Position numbers and translations under genes: made by a program | Origin: CAJXCL01 sp036011265 | Lineage (GTDB): Bacteria; Nitrospinota; Nitrospinia; CAJXCL01 | Direction of reading: 5' to 3' | Length of the DNA stretch: 23,850 bases | Assembly (NCBI GenBank): GCA_036011265.1 | Contig: DASCNB010000158.1 | Location: 1-23,850, forward strand | Notes under the pieces: model-generated | Told to the model about the DNA's origin: nothing | Database searches by the model: none | What the model saw: the letters and a program-made list of their open reading frames with translations, nothing else | Shown: one piece after another, positions 1-6,698 of the stretch | How positions within the stretch are numbered: position 1 is the stretch's first letter | Layout: the number at the start of each line of letters is the position of its first letter

Positions 1-634
1 ATTTTATAAGAAATTGAGTAAAGTAAATTTTTACAGCAGTACCTTTTTGGAGGGAACGGTTTAAGATTTGAAGAATTTCTTGCCCGAGTTTTGTTCTATC
101 AGGATCCGATTTTAGATTACTCAAGCTCTTTTTTCTCAGCGCAAAAGATACATTTGCTCTTAAAAGCGCAATGTTTTGCTCGATTTCTCTTAAAACTTCT
201 TCATTGCTAAGGTCAAAGGAGAAGGCTATTTTGAGAAAGGCTCCATCTTTATTTTTTTCTTTAAGGGGAAAGAAAAAAGGAGTGAATTCATATTGAGGTA
301 CCATCTTAAAAGATGGAACTGCTTCCTCTTCAGGTTTTTCAGGTTCAACGGATTCCGCAGGTTCCTCGGGCATCGGTTCCGGTTTTTGAGAAAAATAAAC
401 AATAGCCCCGGTGACCAATATAATTATTAATATGCTGACGCCGGCTATTATAAAAATTTTAGACGGTATTTTATTAAACTTATCAGAAAGCTTTTGTAGA
501 AAGCCGGGTCCTTTTTCTTCAGGTTCTTCAGGTTCTTCGGATTCAGGAGGAGGGGGCGGTTTTTCTTCTATAACATCTTCTTGTATCTTGAGATCAAGGT
601 CAATATCGAGTTCTGTTTTACGTTTCTTTTCCAT
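1..634 (-). CDS. fliL: FliL-like flagellar basal-body-associated protein (3' end cut by window edge)
   Basis: The minus strand reads open from an ATG at 634 to the window edge, 211 residues, and the last base seen is a T that could begin the stop codon. A cytoplasmic tail of about 55 residues is acidic and proline-rich, with a run of five prolines. One membrane helix follows (about 57-80), then a second Pro/Glu-rich linker (about 86-106) and a periplasmic domain. The ending, with KIYFTQFLIK, matches the family signature (typically VYFTEFVVQ), as does the preceding pattern of a helix, RxNVSFALRKKS and GQEILQILNRSL. FliL proteins sit at the stator-rotor interface of the flagellar motor and influence torque. 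No other flagellar gene is visible, so a FliL-domain protein in another role is possible. The long acidic tail is unusual for FliL. No clear Shine-Dalgarno is seen at this start. It lies 81 bases downstream of the receiver-TPR gene. Confidence 0.8.
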   Translation of the reverse strand, partial: MEKKRKTELDIDLDLKIQEDVIEEKPPPPPESEEPEEPEEKGPGFLQKLSDKFNKIPSKIFIIAGVSILIIILVTGAIVYFSQKPEPMPEEPAESVEPEKPEEEAVPSFKMVPQYEFTPFFFPLKEKNKDGAFLKIAFSFDLSNEEVLREIEQNIALLRANVSFALRKKSLSNLKSDPDRTKLGQEILQILNRSLQKGTAVKIYFTQFLIK

Positions 635-715
635 ACCACGGGCTGAGATCGTTTAGTCCAGAATTGTCTTAAAAAAGGATAGAACTTAAAAAAAATTGTA
701 GAAAAATCTTTGATA

Positions 716-1867
716 TCAATGCCCTAATTTTTTCAGTATCACTTGAGCATCTTTAAAATTCGGATTGATTCCCAGGGCCTTTTTGAAATGATGGACTGCT
801 TTTGGTTTGTTATTTACTTCTATATAAGCTCTGCCAATGTTATAATGTAAACCTTCATCATTTTGATCAAGCTTAAGCGCCTTGTGATATTCTTTAATGG
901 CTTCATTTACCTTGCCCTTTCGTCTGAGGGCAATCCCAAGGCGGTTGTAAACATGTACATCTTCTTTCTGATTTAAAGAATCTTTAAATACAATAGCAGC
1001 TTTTTCTGCATGGCCTCTTTCTAAAAATATTTCACCGATATTTGTTTTAATGTCAGGGTTATTCGGCTCAGCTTCTACAGCTTTTTCAAATGCTTTTTCT
1101 GCTTGTTCCACATCACCACTTTCCAGGTACATTTGGCCTAAAGTAGTTTGCCTTTTAGCGTTGTGCGGGCTGATTTTTATCGCCTTTTCAAAAGATTCAA
1201 GGGCCTTTTCTTTATCTCCAACTTCCTGATAAAGATCACCAAGGGATTGATGTACTTTAATATATTGTGGATTGATTTCAACCGCCTCCTGAAGCGTCTC
1301 TTCTGCTTTCTCAATATTACCCATTTTTTTATACGTCTCACCGATAAACTGCCGCACCCGTGCGCTTTTCGGAGAGATTTCCAATGCCTTCTCAAGCAAC
1401 TCTAGAGCTTTTTCGTACTCTTCCTGATTTTTTAAACTAATACCTTCTTGAATTAACTTATCAAACTCAGTGGGTGCATTTCTTCTTTCGAGAATAGAAG
1501 CAATCTTGCTTTCCAGGGTCAAAGCAACAAAAGGTTTTATAATATAACCATCAATATCATTTTCAGCAGCCTGGGCTATTTGTGATTCCTCCACTTCCGC
1601 CGTAATCATTAAAATCGGGATATTGGCAAATTGCTGACCTTCCCTTGTTTTTTGAACTACCTCAATTCCCGCCATACGCGGCATGTTCCAATCTAAGATA
1701 AGGAAGTCTGGTTGAAAATCACGCATTTTTTTTATACAAGCATCTCCATCGTTTGCTTCATCTATAAATTCATAACCAATGTAGCGAAGCATATTCCTGA
1801 TGGTCCTCCTCATATTTGTCATATCATCTACGACGAGGATTTTCATGTTTTTATCTTTTTCAACCAT
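716..1867 (-). CDS. CheY-like receiver domain fused to TPR repeats
   Basis: This 383-residue cytoplasmic protein has an N-terminal receiver domain (about 8-125) with every phosphorylation residue: the acidic pair D14/D15, phospho-acceptor D59 in LILDWNMP, T89 in MITAE and K111 in YIIKPF. From about 140 to the end it consists of roughly seven tandem TPRs (pattern A..LG..Y...G..E.A...F.KA....P). There is no DNA-binding output domain, so the signal probably passes through protein contacts made by the TPR array. I chose the start at 1867 because AGAGGA lies 8 bases upstream; a later in-frame Met (residue 8) has no such site. It follows the histidine kinase stop by three bases, so kinase and regulator are very likely a cognate pair. 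Family assignment is firm; the output target is unknown. Confidence 0.92.
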   Translation of the reverse strand: MVEKDKNMKILVVDDMTNMRRTIRNMLRYIGYEFIDEANDGDACIKKMRDFQPDFLILDWNMPRMAGIEVVQKTREGQQFANIPILMITAEVEESQIAQAAENDIDGYIIKPFVALTLESKIASILERRNAPTEFDKLIQEGISLKNQEEYEKALELLEKALEISPKSARVRQFIGETYKKMGNIEKAEETLQEAVEINPQYIKVHQSLGDLYQEVGDKEKALESFEKAIKISPHNAKRQTTLGQMYLESGDVEQAEKAFEKAVEAEPNNPDIKTNIGEIFLERGHAEKAAIVFKDSLNQKEDVHVYNRLGIALRRKGKVNEAIKEYHKALKLDQNDEGLHYNIGRAYIEVNNKPKAVHHFKKALGINPNFKDAQVILKKLGH

Positions 1868-1870
1868 TAA

Positions 1871-2662
1871 TTAATTCCTCTCAGCGGTAGAAATAGTAAA
1901 ACTAAAAGTACTTCCTTTGCCCTTTTTACTTTCAACCCAGATCATTCCTTTGTGAGCTTCAACAGCCATTTTGCAAAAGGTCAGCCCGAGTCCGGTACTG
2001 TGCTGTATTCTCTCACCATCTTTCACTTCCTGGCTGAATTTGTCAAATATTTTTTTTTTGAATTCTTCCGGTATCCCTTTTCCTTGGTCCGCCACACTAA
2101 CTTTTAAAAAATCTTTTTCTCCCTCTGGTTCAGCAATAATTTTGATTTCACTTTGGGGAGGAGAAAAAGATATAGCATTTAAAAGCAAATTTAACAAAAC
2201 TCGTTCTATAATTTCCTGATCGGCATTTACCGACTCAGCTTCTCCTTTAACTTCCATAGTAACACAAATTTCATTTTGTTTTGCAATCGTTTTAATTTTT
2301 TTTATGCTTTCCTTAATTATTTCATCTATCTGGAATGATTTTTTGTTGAGAATCATCCTTCCTTCTTCAATTTTGCTGATTTCCAGTATATTTAAAATCA
2401 TCCGGTAAAGGTTTTCACATCCCATGATGGCAGTTTCCAGGTATTCTCGATTAAGCTCGGAAAGTGATTTATCGCAATTCAACAAATCCAGGTTGGCTGT
2501 AATTTCACCCACAGGACCTTTCAAATCATGAATAATCATCTTGAATAAATCTCCTTGCGTGTTCTGGATATCTACCAGTTTTTTATTTTTTTTTTCTAGT
2601 TCCCGGATATCTTTCTTTAAAGATTCTATTTCCGTTATATAATTGATATTCTCTTCTGCCAT
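1871..2662 (-). CDS. Soluble sensor histidine kinase
   Basis: About 263 residues with no membrane segment. A short coiled coil (about 8-35) leads into the HisKA dimerisation and phosphotransfer helix with the H-box histidine at about 45 (MIIHDLKGP). The HATPase_c domain follows, with N-box asparagines near 158 and 162, G1 motif DQGKGIP near 192, F-box FDKFSQ and G2 motif GLGL near 224. No PAS, GAF or periplasmic sensor is present, so the input must come from a partner protein, plausibly the cyclic-nucleotide-binding protein encoded just upstream. The ATG at 2662 overlaps the preceding TGA stop by one base (TGATG), which suggests translational coupling; a TTG one codon earlier is an alternative start. 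The downstream receiver-TPR protein is the probable phosphoryl acceptor. Confidence 0.9.
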   Translation of the reverse strand: MAEENINYITEIESLKKDIRELEKKNKKLVDIQNTQGDLFKMIIHDLKGPVGEITANLDLLNCDKSLSELNREYLETAIMGCENLYRMILNILEISKIEEGRMILNKKSFQIDEIIKESIKKIKTIAKQNEICVTMEVKGEAESVNADQEIIERVLLNLLLNAISFSPPQSEIKIIAEPEGEKDFLKVSVADQGKGIPEEFKKKIFDKFSQEVKDGERIQHSTGLGLTFCKMAVEAHKGMIWVESKKGKGSTFSFTISTAERN

Positions 2663-3123
2663 CAAATATTATCTCTCCATCTAAAATTAATATCACAAAG
2701 TCTTTGAGATAAAATAGAGCTAATGTTTCGCATTATTAAAAATCCCAAGTGGTTGTCCAAATCAAAAAGTTTATACAGTTTTTCACCATCGATTTTAAGC
2801 ACAGAAACTTTATCCAGAGCAATAGTGCAAGCTGATCTGCGCCCTCCTTCCAGAAAAGATATTTCCCCAAAAACTTCACCGTCTCGCAGCGTTGTCAGAC
2901 GCCTGCTTGAGCTTCCAGAAGGTTGCGATGAAGTTATTTTTATTTCAACGTTTACTCTTCCTTCCAAAATGATATAAATGTCTGAACCTTTACTATCTTC
3001 TTCAATGATAACCTCATCCTCATTAAATTTCTCTTCAATGCAAATCGGTATGATTTTATCCAATTCATCCGAACTTAATCCTTCAAAAATCTTAAATCCC
3101 GAAATTATTTCTTTAAGCGACAC
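2662..3123 (-). CDS. Single-domain cyclic-nucleotide-binding (Crp/cNMP-type) protein
   Basis: This 153-residue protein is almost entirely one cNMP-binding beta-barrel. The phosphate-binding cassette is intact: FGEISFLEGGRRSA at 85-98, with E87 and R96 matching the residues that hold the ribose and cyclic phosphate. There is no helix-turn-helix, so it is not a Crp-type repressor or activator. It starts at GTG with GGAG seven bases upstream, and it is the first gene of a three-gene operon (cNMP protein, histidine kinase, receiver-TPR). From context I infer that it delivers a cyclic-nucleotide signal to the sensorless kinase. A serine-rich loop (about 65-74) interrupts the barrel between strands. 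Domain assignment is strong; ligand (cAMP, cGMP or none) cannot be told from sequence. Confidence 0.88.
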   Translation of the reverse strand: MSLKEIISGFKIFEGLSSDELDKIIPICIEEKFNEDEVIIEEDSKGSDIYIILEGRVNVEIKITSSQPSGSSSRRLTTLRDGEVFGEISFLEGGRRSACTIALDKVSVLKIDGEKLYKLFDLDNHLGFLIMRNISSILSQRLCDINFRWRDNI

Positions 3124-3164
3124 AGATTTTCTCCACTTACCGAAATTATCGCATTTTTGATACC

Positions 3165-3192
3165 ATTATATCAAAACTAATTGATATGCAAA
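3165..3192 (-). promoter_or_regulatory. Sigma70-type promoter for the cNMP-kinase-receiver operon
   Basis: On the minus strand a perfect TATAAT (3170-3165) is preceded after 16 bases by TTTGCA (3192-3187), or after 15 bases by TTGCAT. Predicted transcription starts near 3158, giving a leader of about 35 bases that carries the GGAG ribosome site before the GTG at 3123. It is called from motif match and position only. Confidence 0.5.
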
Positions 3193-3203
3193 ACTCTCTC
3201 TAA

Positions 3204-3300
3204 TACAGTGTGAAATTTCTATATTTATCACCCTGAGCGAAGAAAATGGCCTGATAAGTCATTGATTTTGTTAATCTTGTATAAAATTTTTCACACTGTA
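3204..3300. repeat. MITE-like inverted-repeat element flanked by TA
   Basis: A perfect 13-base inverted repeat (ATACAGTGTGAAA at 3203-3215 and its complement at 3289-3301) bounds about 93 bases of non-coding DNA. A second nested inverted pair (TTATCA 3225-3230, TGATAA 3252-3257) lies inside. If the ends are taken as CAGTGTGAAA, both sides abut TA, the target duplication expected of IS630/Tc1-mariner-type elements. The interior contains CACCCTGAGCGAAG, which resembles one half of a palindrome I recall as a common intergenic repeat in many genomes. There is no reading frame inside. It lies just after the zinc-ribbon gene stop and just upstream of the signalling-operon promoter. It could instead be a terminator-like structure, but the roughly 70-base loop argues against that. 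Confidence 0.5.
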
Positions 3301-3311
3301 TCACCAGGTTC

Positions 3312-3476
3312 CTATATTCTTGTATAAATGTCTGCGGATTTAGTATTTTTTTCTTTACAGTACGGGCATTCAAAGCTTCCTTTTGATTTTATACTTTCTT
3401 CCACCTCAAAGCGTGAAACTGAGATATTTTTATGACACTTTCTGCATGGGAATACAGTTTTTTCTTTCTTATTCAT
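3312..3476 (-). CDS. Small zinc-ribbon protein (54 residues)
   Basis: ATG at 3476 to TAG at 3312 encodes 54 residues with two CxxC knuckles, C11-x2-C14 and C37-x2-C40, spaced 22 residues apart as in four-cysteine zinc ribbons. The rest is lysine-rich with no membrane segment. Translation is supported by GGGAG seven bases upstream of the ATG. It lies 167 bases downstream of the acyl-CoA dehydrogenase gene on the same strand, and could be the tail of that operon or a separate unit. Its role is unknown; small ribbons of this sort often bind nucleic acid or act as protein adaptors, but nothing here decides that. It is short and has no partner domain, yet the cysteine spacing and ribosome site make it a real gene rather than noise. 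Confidence 0.7.
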   Translation of the reverse strand: MNKKEKTVFPCRKCHKNISVSRFEVEESIKSKGSFECPYCKEKNTKSADIYTRI

Positions 3477-3643
3477 CTCTTGTCTCCCATCTTTTGAAAT
3501 TTATTTGAGGCCTGCTTTTTCTGCTTCACTCCAAGAATAATGAAATAAGTAATTTCAGATTTTAAATCTACAATCTAAAATCAAATCTGCTCTTTATCAC
3601 AGTTTTCCAAAATTACAGTGGTGAGCAAAAAGCAAATTGAGTT

Positions 3644-4795
3644 CTAAGCTCCTTTCTTAATTAACTCTTTTGCTATCACAAATTTCTGGATTTCATTGGT
3701 TCCCTCAAATATCCGGTTGATACGGGAATCACGGTAAAAACGTTCTACAGGATAATGGCTCATATATCCTAAACCTCCATGTATTTGCATAGCCGCATCA
3801 ACTATCCAATCCAGGGCTTCGGAGCAGAATATTTTTACAATAGCGGATTCACGGGTAAACCTTTCTCCGTTATCCACCATATTAGCTGTCCGGTAAACCA
3901 TTGTTTCCATAGCGTAAATTTTTGTGTTCATCTCTGCTAACGCAAATTGAACCGCCTGATGCTCACATATTGGGACATTAAATTGCTTTCTTTCTTTGGC
4001 AAACTTTAAAGATAAATTCAGCAGTTCTTTAGAAGCGCCAAGAGAGGCTGCGCCAAGGCTGAGCCGTCCTATATCAAGCGCCTTCATAGCGGTGATAAAG
4101 CCCGCGCCGTAAACTCCCAGCATATTATCCATAGAAACTTTCATATCTTCAAATATTAATTCAGCTGTAGTGGAACCTCTAATACCCATTTTTTCTTCAA
4201 TAGTTCCTACTTTAAAACCAGGTGTATTTGATTCAACAATAAAAGCAGATACCCCGCCACGCGCTCCCTTTGCAGGGTCTGTTACAGCAAAAACAACTAT
4301 AATATCGGCATTACTGCCATTAGTAATCCATATTTTGGTGCCATTGATTACAAAATCATCTCCATCTCGAACAGCCAGAGTTTTAATGGATGCAGCATCA
4401 GACCCGGCTTGTGGTTCTGTCAGAGCAAAAGCTCCAAGCTTTTCCCCTTTTGCCAGAGGAACCAGGTATTTTTCTTTCTGTTCATCAGTTCCATCAAAGT
4501 AAATGGAAGAACAGGCAAGACTCTGGTGTGCGGATATAGTAACAGCTGTGCTGGCACAACCATGACCCAACTCTTCCAGCATGATGCAGGCACCGGTCTC
4601 GCCTAGTTCAGATCCGCCATGTTCTTCAGGGAAAGGGATTCCCATTAAGCCAAGTTCAGCTGCTTTTTTTAACAACTCTTCAGGAATTTTTTTTTCCTTA
4701 TCTATTTTAGCTGCAATGGGTTTGACGTCCTGATCAACGAATTTCCTCACCATATCACGCAACATGTTATGTTCTTCAGAAAACTTAAAATCCAT
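3644..4795 (-). CDS. Acyl-CoA dehydrogenase
   Basis: This 383-residue FAD flavoenzyme is full length for the short/branched-chain acyl-CoA dehydrogenase family. It introduces the alpha-beta double bond into an acyl-CoA and passes electrons to an electron-transfer flavoprotein (not encoded here). The visible signatures are LTEPQAGSDAASIKT (about 128-143, FAD and substrate site), QIHGGLGYM near 340, and the C-terminal RIFEGTNEIQ, where E364 aligns with the catalytic base of bacterial butyryl-CoA dehydrogenases. The start ATG has AGGAG six bases upstream. It follows the enoyl-CoA hydratase gene by 55 bases on the same strand, so the two catalyse consecutive beta-oxidation-type steps. Chain-length preference cannot be read from the sequence with confidence. 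Confidence 0.93.
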   Translation of the reverse strand: MDFKFSEEHNMLRDMVRKFVDQDVKPIAAKIDKEKKIPEELLKKAAELGLMGIPFPEEHGGSELGETGACIMLEELGHGCASTAVTISAHQSLACSSIYFDGTDEQKEKYLVPLAKGEKLGAFALTEPQAGSDAASIKTLAVRDGDDFVINGTKIWITNGSNADIIVVFAVTDPAKGARGGVSAFIVESNTPGFKVGTIEEKMGIRGSTTAELIFEDMKVSMDNMLGVYGAGFITAMKALDIGRLSLGAASLGASKELLNLSLKFAKERKQFNVPICEHQAVQFALAEMNTKIYAMETMVYRTANMVDNGERFTRESAIVKIFCSEALDWIVDAAMQIHGGLGYMSHYPVERFYRDSRINRIFEGTNEIQKFVIAKELIKKGA

Positions 4796-4850
4796 CCTTT
4801 TCTCCTGAATCTACAGGTTTCATAGAGAATAATTTAATTTAGAAATCAAT

Positions 4851-5636
4851 TCACGAGTCCTTAAATTTTGGCTGGCGTTTTTCGAGGAACGCGGCAAGTC
4901 CCTCTTCCTTGTCCTCTGTTCCGCATATTTTTCCAAACATTTCAGATTCTATCTTGAGCCCTTCTTCCAGAGATGTTTTTAGGCCCTGATTTATGGCCTT
5001 TAGGGCAGCTGCAATCGCCAATTTTCCTTTAGATATAATCCGCTTTGCGAGTCCCTTTGCCTGTTTTAAGACGTCGTCCGGAGGCACAATTTTATCTACA
5101 AGACCTATCCTGTAAGCTTCTTTTGCTGTTATCATATCTCCTGTTAAAATGATCTCTGCTGCTTTTCCCGGTCCTACTAATCGGGGAAGTCTTTGTGTTC
5201 CCCCGAAGCCTGGTATGATCCCTAGATTAATTTCCGGCTGTCCTATTTTTGTCATATCACTTGCAACTCTCATATGGCACGCCATTGCCAATTCACATCC
5301 TCCTCCGAGAGCCAGACCGTTAATAGCAGCGATAAAAGGTTTTTCCGAGTTTTCAATTTTATTTAATACCGCCTGTCCTTTAGCAGTTAGGTTCTCTCCT
5401 GTTTTAGCATCAGTTATCTCCGCAATTTCCTTTATATCCGCACCTGCCACGAAAATAACACCGCCGCTCCCTGTTATAATAGCCGCTTTTATTTCTTCAT
5501 CGTTAAGAACCGCATCTACAGATTCTTCCAATTCTTCCATAACTTTGCTGCTGAGAGCGTTAGCAGGGGGGTTATTTATGGCAATAATGGCGATTTTGTT
5601 TTCGGATGAAAAATTGATAAATTTATAATCAGGCAT
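4851..5636 (-). CDS. Enoyl-CoA hydratase (crotonase family)
   Basis: About 261 residues, the usual length for a stand-alone crotonase. It hydrates trans-2-enoyl-CoA to 3-hydroxyacyl-CoA, the step after the adjacent dehydrogenase. The oxyanion-hole segment AGADIKE is near 64-70. The two catalytic glutamates are both present 20 residues apart, E115 in GGGCELAMA and E135 in GQPEINLGIIPG, as in rat mitochondrial crotonase, so true hydratase activity is likely. I chose the ATG at 5636 because a GGGGG tract lies five bases upstream and the protein then begins where the fold begins; starts at 5648 (ATG) or 5651 (TTG) are possible but have no ribosome site. It is the first gene of the pair driven by the promoter near 5671-5699. 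Confidence 0.92.
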   Translation of the reverse strand: MPDYKFINFSSENKIAIIAINNPPANALSSKVMEELEESVDAVLNDEEIKAAIITGSGGVIFVAGADIKEIAEITDAKTGENLTAKGQAVLNKIENSEKPFIAAINGLALGGGCELAMACHMRVASDMTKIGQPEINLGIIPGFGGTQRLPRLVGPGKAAEIILTGDMITAKEAYRIGLVDKIVPPDDVLKQAKGLAKRIISKGKLAIAAALKAINQGLKTSLEEGLKIESEMFGKICGTEDKEEGLAAFLEKRQPKFKDS

Positions 5637-5670
5637 TAATACCCCCATCAAACGGATTGTTAATGCTCAC

Positions 5671-5699
5671 ATTATAAGTTTAATAGATTTTAATAGCAA
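5671..5699 (-). promoter_or_regulatory. Sigma70-type promoter for the hydratase-dehydrogenase operon
   Basis: On the minus strand, TTGCTA (5699-5694), a 17-base spacer and a perfect TATAAT (5676-5671) lie between nadA and the hydratase gene. The predicted start near 5664 gives a leader of about 28 bases. This suggests the hydratase and dehydrogenase genes are transcribed separately from nadA. Confidence 0.6.
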
Positions 5700-5734
5700 C
5701 GATATTAGAACAGCGTTTAACAGGAAGGTAAGGT

Positions 5735-6655
5735 TTATGAAACGGACAGCATCTTTTTCAGCGCAGAATTAGCCCTGATTTGAATCTTCTCCGGCACGGT
5801 AATTTGATGTTTTTCATCCTCCAAAGCTTCCAAAACATCTTCCAGAGTTGTTACTTTCATGTTTGGGCATATCTGCTCTTTTGATGGAAAATAAAATTTC
5901 TTTCTCGGGTTCTCTTTTCTTAGCCTGTACCCGACTCCGATCTCCGTTCCTACAATAATTTCATTGTGAGAGCATTCCCGGGCAAATTTAATCATCCCGG
6001 AAGTACTGGCAATGTGATGGGCAAGGTTCAAAACTTCAGGAGTACATTCAGGATGTGCTATAAAAACTGCCTTCGGATGCTCGTTCATCGTTTTTCGTAC
6101 ATTCTCTTCCTTTATAAAGTTATGGTGGGTGGGGCAAAAACCTTTCCATGGGATAACTGTTTTTTTGGTAAAACGTTGAGCGTATTTCGCGAGATTCATG
6201 TCTGGAATCATCAATACTTGTTCTCTGCCATTTAGCGATCCAACTACTTTAACGACATTAGATGAAGTGCAACATATATCGCTTTCCGCCTTGACATCAG
6301 CAGTTGAGTTTACATAACACACGACAATAGCATCAGGATAGGTTTTTTTTACCTCCCTTAATTTTTGCACGGTTACCATATCTGCCATAGGACATCCTGC
6401 TTCAAGATTCGGAAGCAAAACCTTTTTATGAGGAGATAAAATTGCCGCGCTTTCCGCCATAAAATGAACACCGCAAAAAACAATAATCTCCGCGTTTGTT
6501 TCTGCCGCCGCCTGGCTCAAGCCTAAAGAATCGCCGGCAATATCAGCAATTTCCTGAATTTCATCCCTCTGGTAATTATGCGCCAGTAACACGGCGTTCT
6601 TTTCTTTTAAGAGGAAGCGGATATCCTTTTTCAGCTTGATGTCATTGTCTGTCAT
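5735..6655 (-). CDS. nadA: Quinolinate synthase NadA
   Basis: This 306-residue cytosolic enzyme condenses iminoaspartate with dihydroxyacetone phosphate to quinolinate, the start of NAD synthesis. The three cysteines that hold the 4Fe-4S cluster are all present: C88 in GCPMAD, C174 in GFCPTHHNF and C263 in QICPNMK, with the spacing of the short Thermotoga-type enzymes. HNYQRDEIQ near 26-34 and the YVNSTADVKAESDICCTSSN segment near 114-133 are conserved substrate-site regions. No nadB or nadC is in the window. It is divergent from ffh; its TATAAT box ends six bases before the ATG and there is no Shine-Dalgarno, so the mRNA may be leaderless. Confidence 0.96.
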   Translation of the reverse strand: MTDNDIKLKKDIRFLLKEKNAVLLAHNYQRDEIQEIADIAGDSLGLSQAAAETNAEIIVFCGVHFMAESAAILSPHKKVLLPNLEAGCPMADMVTVQKLREVKKTYPDAIVVCYVNSTADVKAESDICCTSSNVVKVVGSLNGREQVLMIPDMNLAKYAQRFTKKTVIPWKGFCPTHHNFIKEENVRKTMNEHPKAVFIAHPECTPEVLNLAHHIASTSGMIKFARECSHNEIIVGTEIGVGYRLRKENPRKKFYFPSKEQICPNMKVTTLEDVLEALEDEKHQITVPEKIQIRANSALKKMLSVS

Positions 6656-6656
6656 G

Positions 6657-6686
6657 TTGACATTATATTATGAAATCTGATATAAA
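6657..6686 (+). promoter_or_regulatory. Promoter of the ffh translation operon (very short leader)
   Basis: A perfect TTGACA (6657-6662) is followed after 18 bases by TATAAA (6681-6686). Transcription would start near 6693, leaving about five bases before the ffh ATG at 6699, where no ribosome-binding site is seen. The -35 box overlaps the -10 box of the divergent nadA promoter by one base. Confidence 0.6.
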
Positions 6687-6690
6687 TAAA
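6662..6690 (-). promoter_or_regulatory. Promoter of nadA (probably leaderless)
   Basis: A perfect TATAAT (6667-6662 on the minus strand) ends six bases before the nadA ATG (6655-6653), so the predicted start falls on or beside the A of the ATG. The -35 hexamer at the right distance, TTTATT (6690-6685), is weak. It overlaps the ffh promoter, so the two should compete for polymerase. Confidence 0.45.
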
Positions 6691-6698
6691 AGTTTATT

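Noticed and set aside
411..656. Plus-strand frame of 81 codons rich in Ser and Gly
   Set aside because: It is the antisense of the acidic proline-rich tail of the FliL-like gene, whose family match is clear.
1148..1405. Overlapping frames on both strands within the TPR region of the receiver protein
   Set aside because: Artefacts of repeated TPR codons; the 383-residue frame has all the family motifs.
3541..3610. AT-rich inverted repeats (GATTTTA/TAAAATC) downstream of the acyl-CoA dehydrogenase gene
   Set aside because: Short, A/T only and without a T-tract on the right strand; expected by chance in DNA of this composition.
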